A DNA stretch of 64,000 nucleotides from Cytobacillus oceanisediminis (GTDB lineage Bacteria > Bacillota > Bacilli > Bacillales > Cytobacillaceae), in assembly GCF_004366035.1 (NCBI RefSeq), contig NZ_SOEE01000008.1:71989-135988 (forward strand). The letters run 5' to 3'. The notes below the pieces were generated by a model. The model was not told the origin of the DNA. It ran no database searches and saw only the letters and a list, made by a program, of their open reading frames with translations. Each line of letters starts with the position of its first letter. The stretch's first letter is position 1. A program made the position numbers and the translations under genes. Of this stretch, positions 45,318-53,103 are shown piece by piece.

Positions 45318-45449
45318 ATGACAAAAAAGTTCAATAAAGGCAGCAATAATCAAAATTCACCAAGAGGAAATCAATCAGCCATCAGCGGAGATAACAGCAA
45401 GGGCAATAAGAGGAATAAAGATCAAAAGGATAAGACTGATTTGGATTAA
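45318..45449 (+). CDS. Small basic hydrophilic protein, possible spore protein
   Basis: 43 aa; AAAGGAG lies 7 bases before the ATG at 45318. The sequence MTKKFNKGSNNQNSPRGNQS continues with KGNKRNKDQKDKTDLD and is almost entirely K, N, Q, S, G, D, hence unstructured. Composition and size resemble YuzL and minor small acid-soluble spore proteins, but I cannot place it in a family. It ends at a bidirectional terminator shared with the deformylase gene. Confidence 0.6.
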   Translation: MTKKFNKGSNNQNSPRGNQSAISGDNSKGNKRNKDQKDKTDLD

Positions 45450-45451
45450 GA

Positions 45452-45483
45452 GAAAACCGGCTTCGGTTTAGAAGCCGGTTTTT
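45452..45483. terminator. Bidirectional terminator between the small protein and def
   Basis: AAAACCGGCTTC/GAAGCCGGTTTT stem flanked by A and T runs, between convergent genes. Confidence 0.9.
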
Positions 45484-45487
45484 CATA

Positions 45488-46063
45488 TTAAAAGCTATCC
45501 ATAACCGAGTTTTCCGGAATCCTGAACGGGTCATTTTTATCAATTCGATCATAAAACATTATTCCGTTCAGATGGTCGATTTCATGCTGCATAATGATGG
45601 CCGGGATACCCTTGAATCGGAGTGTCACTTCTTCGCCTTCAAAATTATGGGCTTTTACCTTAATGCGCTCATAACGGGGTACATACCCTTTTACGTCACG
45701 GTCTACAGACAGGCAGCCCTCACCCTCCGGCAGGAAAATGACACCGATAGAGTGGCTGATGATTCTTGGATTAATTACGAAATACTCCTGAGGCTCAGCT
45801 TTTTCATTGGTAAAATAGGCGGTAAACATCCGTTTGTTAAGGCCAATTTGGTTGGCAGATAGCCCAATGCCCGGACGCAAGCCATATTTCTTTGCAATGG
45901 CAGGGTCCTGGCTGTTCTTCAAATATTGCATCATCGCAATCAGCGTTCCGCGATCTTCTTCAGTCAAAGGCACTGTGACCTCATTTGTTGCCTCACGCAG
46001 GATCGGATCCCCTTCCCGCACAATATCTTTCATAGTAATGATTGTATCAGCATTAAATTTACT
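45488..46063 (-). CDS. def: Peptide deformylase
   Basis: 191 aa from the ATG at 46063; an alternative ATG at 46033 (MKDIVREGDP) gives 181 aa. B. subtilis DefB starts MITMENIV, so the shorter form is also credible. The three metal motifs are GIGLSANQIG, EGCLSV (Cys ligand) and QHEIDHLNG (two His ligands, catalytic Glu). The enzyme removes N-formyl groups from nascent proteins. The 46063 start lies inside the end of the XRE regulator gene, with no good Shine-Dalgarno, so expression may depend on reading through that gene. Confidence 0.9.
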   Translation of the reverse strand, partial: SKFNADTIITMKDIVREGDPILREATNEVTVPLTEEDRGTLIAMMQYLKNSQDPAIAKKYGLRPGIGLSANQIGLNKRMFTAYFTNEKAEPQEYFVINPRIISHSIGVIFLPEGEGCLSVDRDVKGYVPRYERIKVKAHNFEGEEVTLRFKGIPAIIMQHEIDHLNGIMFYDRIDKNDPFRIPENSVMDSF

Positions 46064-46250
46064 CATAAATAAACAATTCATCTACCTTTACTTTTAATGT
46101 TTTAGAAATTCTAAAAGCTAACTCCAATGTGGGATCATATTTATTATTTTCTATGCAATTGATTGTCTGCCTGGCCACACTGCATTCTTGAGCGAGCCTT
46201 TTCTGAGTTATTCCCAGCTTTTTTCTTATTTCCTTTATTTTATTTTTCAT
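46059..46250 (-). CDS. Small XRE family HTH regulator
   Basis: 63 aa from the ATG at 46250 with AAAGGTGATAGG upstream. Nearly the whole protein is the helix-turn-helix domain: MKNKIKEIRKKLGITQKRLAQECSVARQTINCIENNKYDPTLELAFRISKTL in segments, then KVDELF. This length (60-70 aa) matches YgzD/YvaO-like regulators that bind palindromes near their own promoter. It overlaps peptide deformylase by 5 bases, an unusual partner. A perfect palindrome lies about 55-75 bases upstream. Confidence 0.88.
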   Translation of the reverse strand: MKNKIKEIRKKLGITQKRLAQECSVARQTINCIENNKYDPTLELAFRISKTLKVKVDELFIYE

Positions 46251-46303
46251 CCTATCACCTTTTGGGCTGAAACTGTTTTTATGGTAGCATTTCAGATGGC
46301 AGG

Positions 46304-46323
46304 ATGTCCAACACTTTGGACAT
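46304..46323. promoter_or_regulatory. Palindromic operator candidate for the XRE regulator
   Basis: ATGTCCAA-CACT-TTGGACAT, perfect 8-base arms with a 4-base centre, located 54 to 73 bases upstream of the regulator start. Small XRE proteins often bind such sites to repress themselves; binding here is inferred. Confidence 0.6.
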
Positions 46324-46421
46324 TGGTTGGTGTGCATGAAATTTCCCCCGTGAAAAATAGAAGGTTTATCCGCAATTTTACTTGCTTTTTAGCGAACAAA
46401 CACAAAATATCCGCGAAATTG

Positions 46422-46458
46422 CAAAAAAACCAGTGCAGATCTTTCTCCACACTGGTTC
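46422..46458 (-). terminator. Rho-independent terminator of the antiporter gene
   Basis: AACCAGTGTGG/CTGCACTGGTT-type stem (with mismatches) and a T-run on the minus strand, after the stop codon. Confidence 0.8.
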
Positions 46459-46466
46459 CTAGTTGT

Positions 46467-47957
46467 CTACGCCTCTGCTTCTACCAGAGTTTCAGCTGGC
46501 TTTTTCTTTTTCAGCAGCAGCTTGAGCTCTCTTTTATATTTTCTCTTAGTAAGAATGTAAAGAAAATCTCCCTGCTCAATTTGGGTGTTGCCTGTTGGAG
46601 TAATTAACTCATCTTTACGAATGATTGCATTGACGAGTGCGCCTTCAGGAAACGGGATCTCCATCAGATTTTGCCCGATAATGAATGCATCTTCTTCTAT
46701 TTCGAATTCAATCATTTCAGCATCTGCTTTTCCAAGGGAGACCAATTCCAGGGAATGCATGGGAGTAGCCTTCTCAGGCCCAGCCAGACCGAGCTTTTCG
46801 GCTAACCATGTAATCGTTGACCCCTGGATAAGAGCGCTTGTCAGGACAACGAAAAAGACAACATTGAAAATTTCGTGACTTCCTTCCACACCGGATAACA
46901 GCGGGAAAGTGGCCAGCACGATTGGCACAGCTCCTTTTAAACCTGCCCAAGATAAGAAGATCAATTCCTTCATTGAGAAGCCCATCTTGATGGTGGTTAA
47001 GAACACAGCAGCAGGTCTGGCAACAAACATAAGAAGAGCTGAAAGAGCCAGGCCTTTTAGCAAAATGTCAGATTGGAAAAGTTCATTCGGGAAGACCAGG
47101 AGACCCAAAATGACGAACATCGCAATTTGCATCATCCAGGCAAACCCTTCTGTAAAACGGAAAACAGAGTGGCGATAGGCAATGTCTGCATTTCCTATCA
47201 TAATACCTGCTACATATACAGCAAGAAGGCCGCTGCCTCCCAGATAAGCAGTTATTCCATATGTCAGCATGGCAAATCCAGTTGCAAACACAGGATAAAG
47301 CCCGCTTGAATCCAAGTTAATTTTATTCAATGACCATATTGCGAATTTGCCAAACAGGAGACCGGCTATTGCTCCCACTCCCATTTGGATAAAGAAGGAA
47401 CCAATAAGAGAGAAAATGCCGGAGCCAGGAGTCATAATCAACTCAATCATGGCAACTGTCAGGAACACTGCCATGGGATCATTGGAGCCAGACTCGGCTT
47501 CCAATGTTGCGGAAATCCTGGGCTTTATATTTTGCCCTTTTAATACAGCAAAAACGGCAGCTGCATCAGTTGATCCGACAATCGCGCCAAAAAGCACCGC
47601 GACAGGCCAATCTGCCCCGAGAATAAACTTTGCCGCCACGGCAACAAGCCCGGTAGTAATTACAACACCTAAGGTTGCCAATGATAAGGAAGGTACAATG
47701 ACCGTCCGAGCTGTTTTCCAGTTCGTCTGCAGTCCTCCTTCAAACAAAATAATGATAAAGGCCAAAACCCCAATCATCTGCGCTATTCTCGCATTATCAA
47801 AATAAATGAATTGCCCCAATCCCATCCCGACCGCGATAAAGAGAACAAGAGCAGGCACACCAAGCCGTGCAGAAAATTTAGTTGTCATAACACCAATAAT
47901 AAAAAGGATAGCAGCCAATAGGATAAGTGCATCTGTGTGCCAAATAAATTCAGCCAA
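46467..47957 (-). CDS. CPA1-type cation (K+/Na+) proton antiporter with C-terminal RCK_C domain
   Basis: 496 aa from a TTG start at 47957 with AAGAAGGTGAT upstream; the GTG at 47966 lies inside that site. Twelve or thirteen membrane segments. The exchanger core has FEGGLQTNWKT and the conserved ESGSNDPMAVFLTVAMIELI. The last ~100 residues form a TrkA-C (RCK_C) domain (IEFEIEEDAFIIGQNLMEIPFPEGA), as in NhaP2/CvrA potassium-proton antiporters. It probably adjusts cytosolic K+ and pH. Monocistronic; a cyclic-di-AMP riboswitch was looked for upstream and not found. Confidence 0.88.
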   Translation of the reverse strand: MAEFIWHTDALILLAAILFIIGVMTTKFSARLGVPALVLFIAVGMGLGQFIYFDNARIAQMIGVLAFIIILFEGGLQTNWKTARTVIVPSLSLATLGVVITTGLVAVAAKFILGADWPVAVLFGAIVGSTDAAAVFAVLKGQNIKPRISATLEAESGSNDPMAVFLTVAMIELIMTPGSGIFSLIGSFFIQMGVGAIAGLLFGKFAIWSLNKINLDSSGLYPVFATGFAMLTYGITAYLGGSGLLAVYVAGIMIGNADIAYRHSVFRFTEGFAWMMQIAMFVILGLLVFPNELFQSDILLKGLALSALLMFVARPAAVFLTTIKMGFSMKELIFLSWAGLKGAVPIVLATFPLLSGVEGSHEIFNVVFFVVLTSALIQGSTITWLAEKLGLAGPEKATPMHSLELVSLGKADAEMIEFEIEEDAFIIGQNLMEIPFPEGALVNAIIRKDELITPTGNTQIEQGDFLYILTKRKYKRELKLLLKKKKPAETLVEAEA

Positions 47958-48395
47958 TACGATCACCTTCTTTATTTAGATTTAATCAAAGGATATAGGT
48001 AATAAAAAATATTCTATTATTGTTGAGGAATTCGTTTTATTGAATCAGTAAAGCTGTATGAAAGGAGACTATCATGCAAAATTGAGTCTCTTGATCAGAC
48101 TTAAGTGACTTTTTTACAACGGAGAATTTGCCTTGAATGACTTGTGCCCTGTACGAAAAAGGCAGAATTAAATGTTAGCCAGTGTAATGCCAGGAGAGGT
48201 GATGACAGCAGTTCATGACGGATCTTCAGTAGGGTGAAGATCTGCTATTAGAAAAGAAGTGACAGTGAATCGCGAGCTTTGTTTCCAGCATAAGATTATC
48301 TTTTGCCGCTTTCACTATCTTTATCGATTTTTTTAATGTAACATAAATACATCATAACATATATTATGTAACATTGCACTTCATATGCATGCTTT
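47958..48395. other. Intergenic region upstream of the antiporter
   Basis: About 440 bases without a supportable gene. It must hold the antiporter promoter. A perfect hairpin GATCTTCA-GTAGGG-TGAAGATC lies near 48223-48244 and a weaker AGTGAA...TTTCACT pairing around 48270-48320. Two good ribosome-binding sites on the plus strand (near 48062 and 48199) lead only to very short frames. Confidence 0.4.
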
Positions 48396-48431
48396 TAAAA
48401 AAATCGGACTTGCCATTAGGCAAATCCGCTA
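48396..48431 (-). terminator. Rho-independent terminator of the GNAT gene
   Basis: GCGGATTTGCC/GGCAAGTCCG stem with TAATG loop and ATTTTTTT on the minus strand; overlaps the stop codon. Confidence 0.88.
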
Positions 48432-48971
48432 AATTTCTTTAGATAGATGAATCATCGCATCTTCCAGTTTATACGCCTTATATCCGCAGCGTTTATAGAG
48501 GTTTACCGCACTATCCCATGCAATATTTGTTTCGAGGACAACTTTTCTGTAACCGGCTGCTTTGGCGCGATCCTCCAGTTGCCGTACCATCATACTGGCA
48601 ATGCCCTGACCCCGGAATTCCTTTTTTACAGACATTCGCTGCAGCCTGCATTCCCCATTGCCTTCATTGGTTATTGCACCCGTACACACCAGTTCATTTT
48701 CAATCAAACCAGCCAGAAAGAGGGTGCCTTCACCGTTATATGTTTCTGTAAGGCAATTCAAATCAGGATTTAACGAATGGTCAATAAATCCGAAGCGTTC
48801 CTGGAATCCATTCAGTATTAATTCTTTTGCAGCAGTCTCGTGATCTTTTAAGATCGGTACAAACTTTATATCCGATTTAATCATTTTCAGCTCAGCAGCA
48901 GCCAGCTTTTTATCGCATACCTCAGGCACACCGACATTAATTGTTTTTCCATTGACAGTTGTGATTTCCAT
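48429..48971 (-). CDS. GNAT family N-acetyltransferase
   Basis: 180 aa with AGGAGAATCT before the ATG. The acetyl-CoA-binding motif A reads SVKKEFRGQGIASMMVRQLEDRAKAAGYRKVVLETN in parts, with the R-G-x-G-I-A loop near residue 122 and the closing YKRCGYKAYKL near 165. The N-terminal ~45 residues (MEITTVNGKTINVGVPEVCD) precede the fold and are not recognised. Substrate unknown. Monocistronic. Confidence 0.85.
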   Translation of the reverse strand: MEITTVNGKTINVGVPEVCDKKLAAAELKMIKSDIKFVPILKDHETAAKELILNGFQERFGFIDHSLNPDLNCLTETYNGEGTLFLAGLIENELVCTGAITNEGNGECRLQRMSVKKEFRGQGIASMMVRQLEDRAKAAGYRKVVLETNIAWDSAVNLYKRCGYKAYKLEDAMIHLSKEI

Positions 48972-49231
48972 AGATTCTCCTGTTTTTTCCTTTTATAATA
49001 AGATATTAGCAGTAAAAAGAGAATTCTATTTAGAAAGTTAATATTACCAGAGCTTCTCTCTAGAACTTTTGCTGCTCTGAATATTGCGCATCCCCCTCGG
49101 GACAAAAACGTTAAACTATATTCTGTACGCCTCAAGTCTTAGCTAAAATTAAAGCTGGGGCTCAATGTGCATGAAATGGCATTAACATACAATATAATTA
49201 AGAAATTTTCGAAGGAAAGCAGGGGTTCATA

Positions 49232-50086
49232 GTGAAAAGGATTTTCGCCATTTTTATCATTTTAATCTGTTCTTATTTGCTTTTTACCGGTGTAAACAGC
49301 TGGCTAAGTTCTGGAGGAAGCAGTACCGAAGCTTCTCTCAGCGAGAGGACAGATAATATCAGCATAGATGTATCAAGTTCAGATACAGTCATTATTCCTG
49401 AAAAGAGAAATAATGTTAAAGCTGTGCTTGACGGTAAAGGGAAGGTGACCGTAAACAAGTCAGGAGACGAAGTTCGTGTAGAATACAAAAGAAAGTGGCT
49501 CGACGGCTTTCAGTTTTTCAATAATAAAACCAATCTGAAGATTTACATTCCTGAAGATTTCAATAAGTCCATGTCCATTGACATTGGTTCTGGCCGTCTG
49601 AATTTTGCCGGTGAATCTGAAAGCAAGCCTTTCGAGCTTGAGAGTCTGAATGTTCATATGAGCTCCGGCAAAGTCAGCCTTGCCAACATTAAGACTGATG
49701 AATTTGAGCATGAAGGTTCATCAGGGATGATGGAAGCAGATCATATCATTACCCGTGCAGGAGAAATAGATATGAGTTCCGGCAAAGTAAAGATCCGCAA
49801 CTACCAGGGCAAACTTGATGCCGGAGTATCTTCGGGACAGCTGGATATAATGGTCGGCAAACTGATTGACTCAATTAAAGTGGAAGCAAGTTCAGGCTTT
49901 GTCCGTCTTGATTTGCCTGATGATGCTGACTTCACCTTAAAGGGCAAAGCAAGCAGCGGCCATATCAGCAGCAATATTGAATTAGATGATGAGAAACGTG
50001 ATAAAAATGATATTTCCGGCAAACATGGATCAGGGGAACATGACATCCGTATCTCTGTATCCAGCGGGAAAGCTGAAATTAATTAA
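49232..50086 (+). CDS. DUF4097 beta-helix protein (LiaG/YvlB-like)
   Basis: 284 aa from a GTG at 49232 with GCAGGGG about 8 bases upstream. One N-terminal membrane segment (residues 4-20) is followed by an extracytoplasmic beta-solenoid with repeated SSGK/SSGQ turns: VHMSSGKVSL, EHEGSSGMMEA, DMSSGKVKIR, GVSSGQLDI, EASSGFVRL, ASSGHISS, SVSSGKAEIN. This is the DUF4097 adhesin-like fold found in LiaG and YvlB, which belong to cell-envelope stress systems. No LiaF/RS genes are nearby, so its signal is unknown. A short terminator-like hairpin follows at 50097-50122. Confidence 0.8.
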   Translation: MKRIFAIFIILICSYLLFTGVNSWLSSGGSSTEASLSERTDNISIDVSSSDTVIIPEKRNNVKAVLDGKGKVTVNKSGDEVRVEYKRKWLDGFQFFNNKTNLKIYIPEDFNKSMSIDIGSGRLNFAGESESKPFELESLNVHMSSGKVSLANIKTDEFEHEGSSGMMEADHIITRAGEIDMSSGKVKIRNYQGKLDAGVSSGQLDIMVGKLIDSIKVEASSGFVRLDLPDDADFTLKGKASSGHISSNIELDDEKRDKNDISGKHGSGEHDIRISVSSGKAEIN

Positions 50087-50096
50087 CTGCTGCATT

Positions 50097-50122
50097 GAAG
50101 TCCGGGAAATCGGGCTTTTTTT
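50097..50122 (+). terminator. Weak Rho-independent terminator after the DUF4097 gene
   Basis: AGTCCG-GGAAAT-CGGGCT with a TTTTTTT run; the stem is only six pairs, one of them G-T. Confidence 0.6.
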
Positions 50123-50213
50123 AATGCTGAAAGGGGGTTAACACTCGACACCATGGGGAAATAGTCTTATACCCATTATTTTGACAAACGAAATTTCACA
50201 AAGGAGTGGAGTC

Positions 50214-50906
50214 TTGAAGAAAGCTATTTTACTGGCATCCATTCTGCTGTCAGGCTGCTCTTCACCATCCTGGATTCCCGGCCAGGAAAGTGAAACTGAA
50301 TCCGAAGAACAGGAGGACGGCAAAGTGTTAATTGATGCCCCTCATTATTTGCAAAAGCCTGAGCTTGAAAGAGGATGTGAAGTAACCAGTCTTGCTATGC
50401 TCCTGAATCATGCAGGAGAAGAGACCGATAAAATGGAATTAGCCGAAAAAATAAACCGTGTTCCTTTCGAAAAGGATGGCTATAGGGGAAATATTCATAA
50501 AGGCTTTGTTGGCAATATGCAGACATTGGATGAACCTGGACTCGGTGCCTACCATGAACCCGTTGCAGAACTGGCTGAAAGCCATTTGCCAGGAAAAATT
50601 GAAGACCTGACAGGCAGCGGGTTCGACAAAGTAATAGAGCAGCTTGATGACGGAAGACCAGTCTGGGTGATCATCACCAGCACTTACGATGTATTGCCTG
50701 ATTCAGAATGGGAAACCTGGGAAACTAAAGATGGCCCCGTCAAAATAACCTACCGAATGCATGCTGTATTAGTCACAGGCTATGATGAAGATCATATCTA
50801 TGCAAATGATCCGCTTAAGGAGAAAAATACCCAATACCAAAAGGACAAGTTCATTGCCGGATGGGAACAGATAGGAAGACAGGCAATCACTTATGTGGAT
50901 AAATAA
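50214..50906 (+). CDS. C39-like peptidase family lipoprotein
   Basis: 230 aa from a TTG at 50214 with AAAGGAGTGG upstream. Lipobox LSGC (Cys15). After a short acidic linker comes a papain-fold C39_2 domain: catalytic Cys55 in ERGCEVTSLAMLL, His in RMHAVLVTGYDEDHIYANDPL, which also carries the Asn/Asp residue. Such YvpB-like proteins are predicted surface cysteine peptidases; the real substrate is unknown. Its last codons contain an exact DnaA box. Confidence 0.85.
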   Translation: MKKAILLASILLSGCSSPSWIPGQESETESEEQEDGKVLIDAPHYLQKPELERGCEVTSLAMLLNHAGEETDKMELAEKINRVPFEKDGYRGNIHKGFVGNMQTLDEPGLGAYHEPVAELAESHLPGKIEDLTGSGFDKVIEQLDDGRPVWVIITSTYDVLPDSEWETWETKDGPVKITYRMHAVLVTGYDEDHIYANDPLKEKNTQYQKDKFIAGWEQIGRQAITYVDK

Positions 50907-51026
50907 AAAACCCGGATGTATGGGGATAACTTTTTGTTTTAAATCAAGATCACCTATGTGGATAACTCTATTGTCTTCTTGGATTATCCACTTAGTGTGG
51001 ATGAATCGGGGTTTAATTGTGGATAC
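50894..51026. promoter_or_regulatory. Cluster of DnaA boxes
   Basis: Two exact TGTGGATAA nonamers (50894-50902, 50957-50965) and four with one mismatch: TGGGGATAA (50921), TTATCCACT (50984, other strand), TGTGGATGA (50996), TGTGGATAC (51018). Six sites in 133 bases, between two convergent genes. B. subtilis has several such DnaA-box clusters away from oriC that titrate DnaA; the role here is inferred from the pattern. Confidence 0.7.
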
Positions 51027-51136
51027 TTCAGAATAATTGAAAAAGTCAATGAACTAGTTATGCACATTTTGAAATAATGGGAAGCTCTAACATGAAAATA
51101 ATCCTAAATCCGTGGATGATTTGTGAATTACAAATT

Positions 51137-52135
51137 TTAAACTAAGCCGAAAGCTTCGGCCAGCAGTTTGTACGAATTCAGTTTGTCTTGAAAGCCATGA
51201 ATATTGGTAATGACCATAAACTCATCTGTTCCGTAGATTTCGCTGAGCAGCTTCAATTCCTCTTTTACTTTTGCCGGGGTGCCGACTAACATCCGCTTGC
51301 GGTTTTCAGTAATTTTTTCGTTTTCCACATGTGTGAGCTGGATACCTTCAGCTTCTATGCTTGGGATTAATCTCGTATCTCGCCCTTTTTCAACTGCCAG
51401 AAGCCACATATCCTGGCTCAAAGCCAGCTTCTCGGCCTCTTCCTGTGTCTCAGCGCATACAACAAAAATACACACATTTGCTTTCGGCTCAGACAAAGCT
51501 GATGAAGGATGGAATTGGCTGAAATATGTATCAATTGCTTTCTTTCCGTTGGCAGGATTGATAAAGTGGCCATACGTAAAGGCAGTTCCATATTCCGCTG
51601 CCAGTCTTGCTCCCCGATGTGTAATTCCAAGAAGCCACAATAGTGCAGGATCTTCAGCCTGTGGAAAAGCTTTCACTTGCTGATAAGGATGGCCTTCTGG
51701 AAGCTCTTTGTTCAAAAACCCCTGCAAATCCCTAAGCTGTCTCGGAAACTCATTTAGACTTTTCCTTACTCCATCTGTCAGCGCAAGCCGGGTGGATGCG
51801 GATCCTCCGGGAGACCTCCCAATGCCTAAATCGATTCGTCCAGGAAATAGAGTTTGGAGCACATTAAAATTTTCGGCAATTTTATAAGGGCTGTATTGCG
51901 GCAGAAGGATTCCGCCTGAACCGACATTAATTCTGCTGGTGCTTGATGCAATATGGGAGATAAGAATTTCCGGTGAGGAGCCAGCCATTCCATTCGAATT
52001 ATGATGCTCAGCCACCCAAAAACGGGAGTAGCCAAGCTCTTCTGCCACTTGGGCAAGCTTCACTGTTTTACGAAAAGTTTCAGCTGCAGTATCCCCTTTT
52101 GCCACGACAGATTGATCCAAAACACTGAGCTTCAT
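51137..52135 (-). CDS. Luciferase-like (LLM class) flavin-dependent oxidoreductase
   Basis: 332 aa from the ATG at 52135 with GGGGGTG upstream. The bacterial luciferase-like TIM barrel starts MKLSVLDQSVVAKGDTAAETF and shows YSRFWVAEHHNSNGMAGSSPEI, INVGSGGILLPQYSPYKIAENFNVL, FPGRIDLGIGRSPGG and a C-terminal GTDEFMVITNIHGF. The family uses reduced FMN/F420; in Bacilli FMN is expected. Substrate unknown. It is divergent from the SDR gene by 141 bases. Confidence 0.88.
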   Translation of the reverse strand: MKLSVLDQSVVAKGDTAAETFRKTVKLAQVAEELGYSRFWVAEHHNSNGMAGSSPEILISHIASSTSRINVGSGGILLPQYSPYKIAENFNVLQTLFPGRIDLGIGRSPGGSASTRLALTDGVRKSLNEFPRQLRDLQGFLNKELPEGHPYQQVKAFPQAEDPALLWLLGITHRGARLAAEYGTAFTYGHFINPANGKKAIDTYFSQFHPSSALSEPKANVCIFVVCAETQEEAEKLALSQDMWLLAVEKGRDTRLIPSIEAEGIQLTHVENEKITENRKRMLVGTPAKVKEELKLLSEIYGTDEFMVITNIHGFQDKLNSYKLLAEAFGLV

Positions 52136-52276
52136 TAGAACACCCCCTTTTATTGAAGATGATCTTATCACAAGAAATACATTTTCCTCAAATGTCTCAA
52201 CTGCGCAAGCGATTTATTAGGAAATTTACAGCCTTTCTGGTAGTATATGAATGATTTTTTTTGAGGAGGAAAAACA

Positions 52277-52993
52277 ATGCATACATTAAAAGGCAAAACA
52301 GCTCTAATTACAGGAGCAGGCAGAGGAATCGGGCGTGCAGCAGCTATCGCGCTCGCGAAAGAAGGCGTCAATATTGGTTTACTTGGCCGCACGATTGAAA
52401 ATCTTGAAAAAATGGCGGATGAACTTAGCCAGTACGATGTGAATGTATCTGCTGCTGCAGCCGATGTTGCCGACCTTGAAGCCGTTACCCATGCAGTTGA
52501 GCATATTAAGTCAGACCTTGGCTCTGTGGATATCCTGATTAACAATGCCGGAATTGCCAAATTTGGAGGATTCCTGGAACTATCTCCTGATGAGTGGGAA
52601 AGCATCATCCAGGTCAACTTGATGGGTGTTTATAATGTTACAAGAGCCGTTCTTCCTGAAATGATCGAACAGAAGTCCGGAGACATTATCAACATTGCAT
52701 CCACAGCCGGCCAAAAAGGTGCACCTGTCACTAGTGCATACAGCGCATCCAAATTTGCCGTTTTAGGCTTAACAGAGTCCCTGATGCTTGAGGTTCGAAA
52801 GCATAATATCCGAGTTAGCGCATTGACTCCAAGCACGGTTGCCACTGACCTTGCGATTGAAACAAACCTGACAGACGGCAACCCGGAGAAAGTTATGCAG
52901 CCGGAAGACCTCGCAGAATTCATGGTTGCACAGCTGAAATTAAACCCTCGGGTGTTTGTGAAGACAGCAGGCATGTGGTCGACAAATCCATAA
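52277..52993 (+). CDS. Short-chain dehydrogenase, 3-oxoacyl reductase type
   Basis: 238 aa with GGAGGAAA upstream. SDR fold: [16 protein letters not shown] for NADP(H), [14 protein letters not shown], catalytic Ser in [13 protein letters not shown] and [10 protein letters not shown] with Tyr/Lys. The C-terminus ([14 protein letters not shown]) matches the YoxD-type proteins annotated as 3-ketoacyl-(ACP) reductase. Physiological substrate unknown. Monocistronic with a strong terminator. Confidence 0.88.
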   Translation: MHTLKGKTALITGAGRGIGRAAAIALAKEGVNIGLLGRTIENLEKMADELSQYDVNVSAAAADVADLEAVTHAVEHIKSDLGSVDILINNAGIAKFGGFLELSPDEWESIIQVNLMGVYNVTRAVLPEMIEQKSGDIINIASTAGQKGAPVTSAYSASKFAVLGLTESLMLEVRKHNIRVSALTPSTVATDLAIETNLTDGNPEKVMQPEDLAEFMVAQLKLNPRVFVKTAGMWSTNP

Positions 52994-53002
52994 GATTTTG
53001 GA

Positions 53003-53038
53003 GAAGCCCCAATCGTTTAATGATTGGGGCTTTATTTT
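53003..53038 (+). terminator. Rho-independent terminator of the SDR gene
   Basis: AAGCCCCAATC/GATTGGGGCTT stem, followed by TATTTTTC on the plus strand. Confidence 0.88.
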
Positions 53039-53066
53039 TCTTTTTGAAATAAACTTTTTCTCCCAT

Positions 53067-53097
53067 CAAAAAGAGACTGCCTTAAAGACAGTCTCAA
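53067..53097 (-). terminator. Rho-independent terminator of the MMPL gene
   Basis: TTGAGACTGTCTTTAAGGC region pairs GAGACTG(T) with (G)CAGTCTC; TTTTTG follows on the minus strand. Confidence 0.85.
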
Positions 53098-53103
53098 CAT
53101 AAC

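Noticed and set aside
47958..48395. Cyclic-di-AMP (ydaO) riboswitch before the K+/H+ antiporter
   Set aside because: The conserved core of that riboswitch was looked for on the minus strand and not found.
50894..51026. Chromosomal origin of replication
   Set aside because: No dnaA, dnaN or AT-rich unwinding region nearby; the gene order matches the yus/yvp side of the chromosome instead.
52168..52617. 149-aa minus-strand ORF over the SDR gene
   Set aside because: Shadow of the SDR reading frame; the SDR has catalytic motifs and a strong ribosome binding site.
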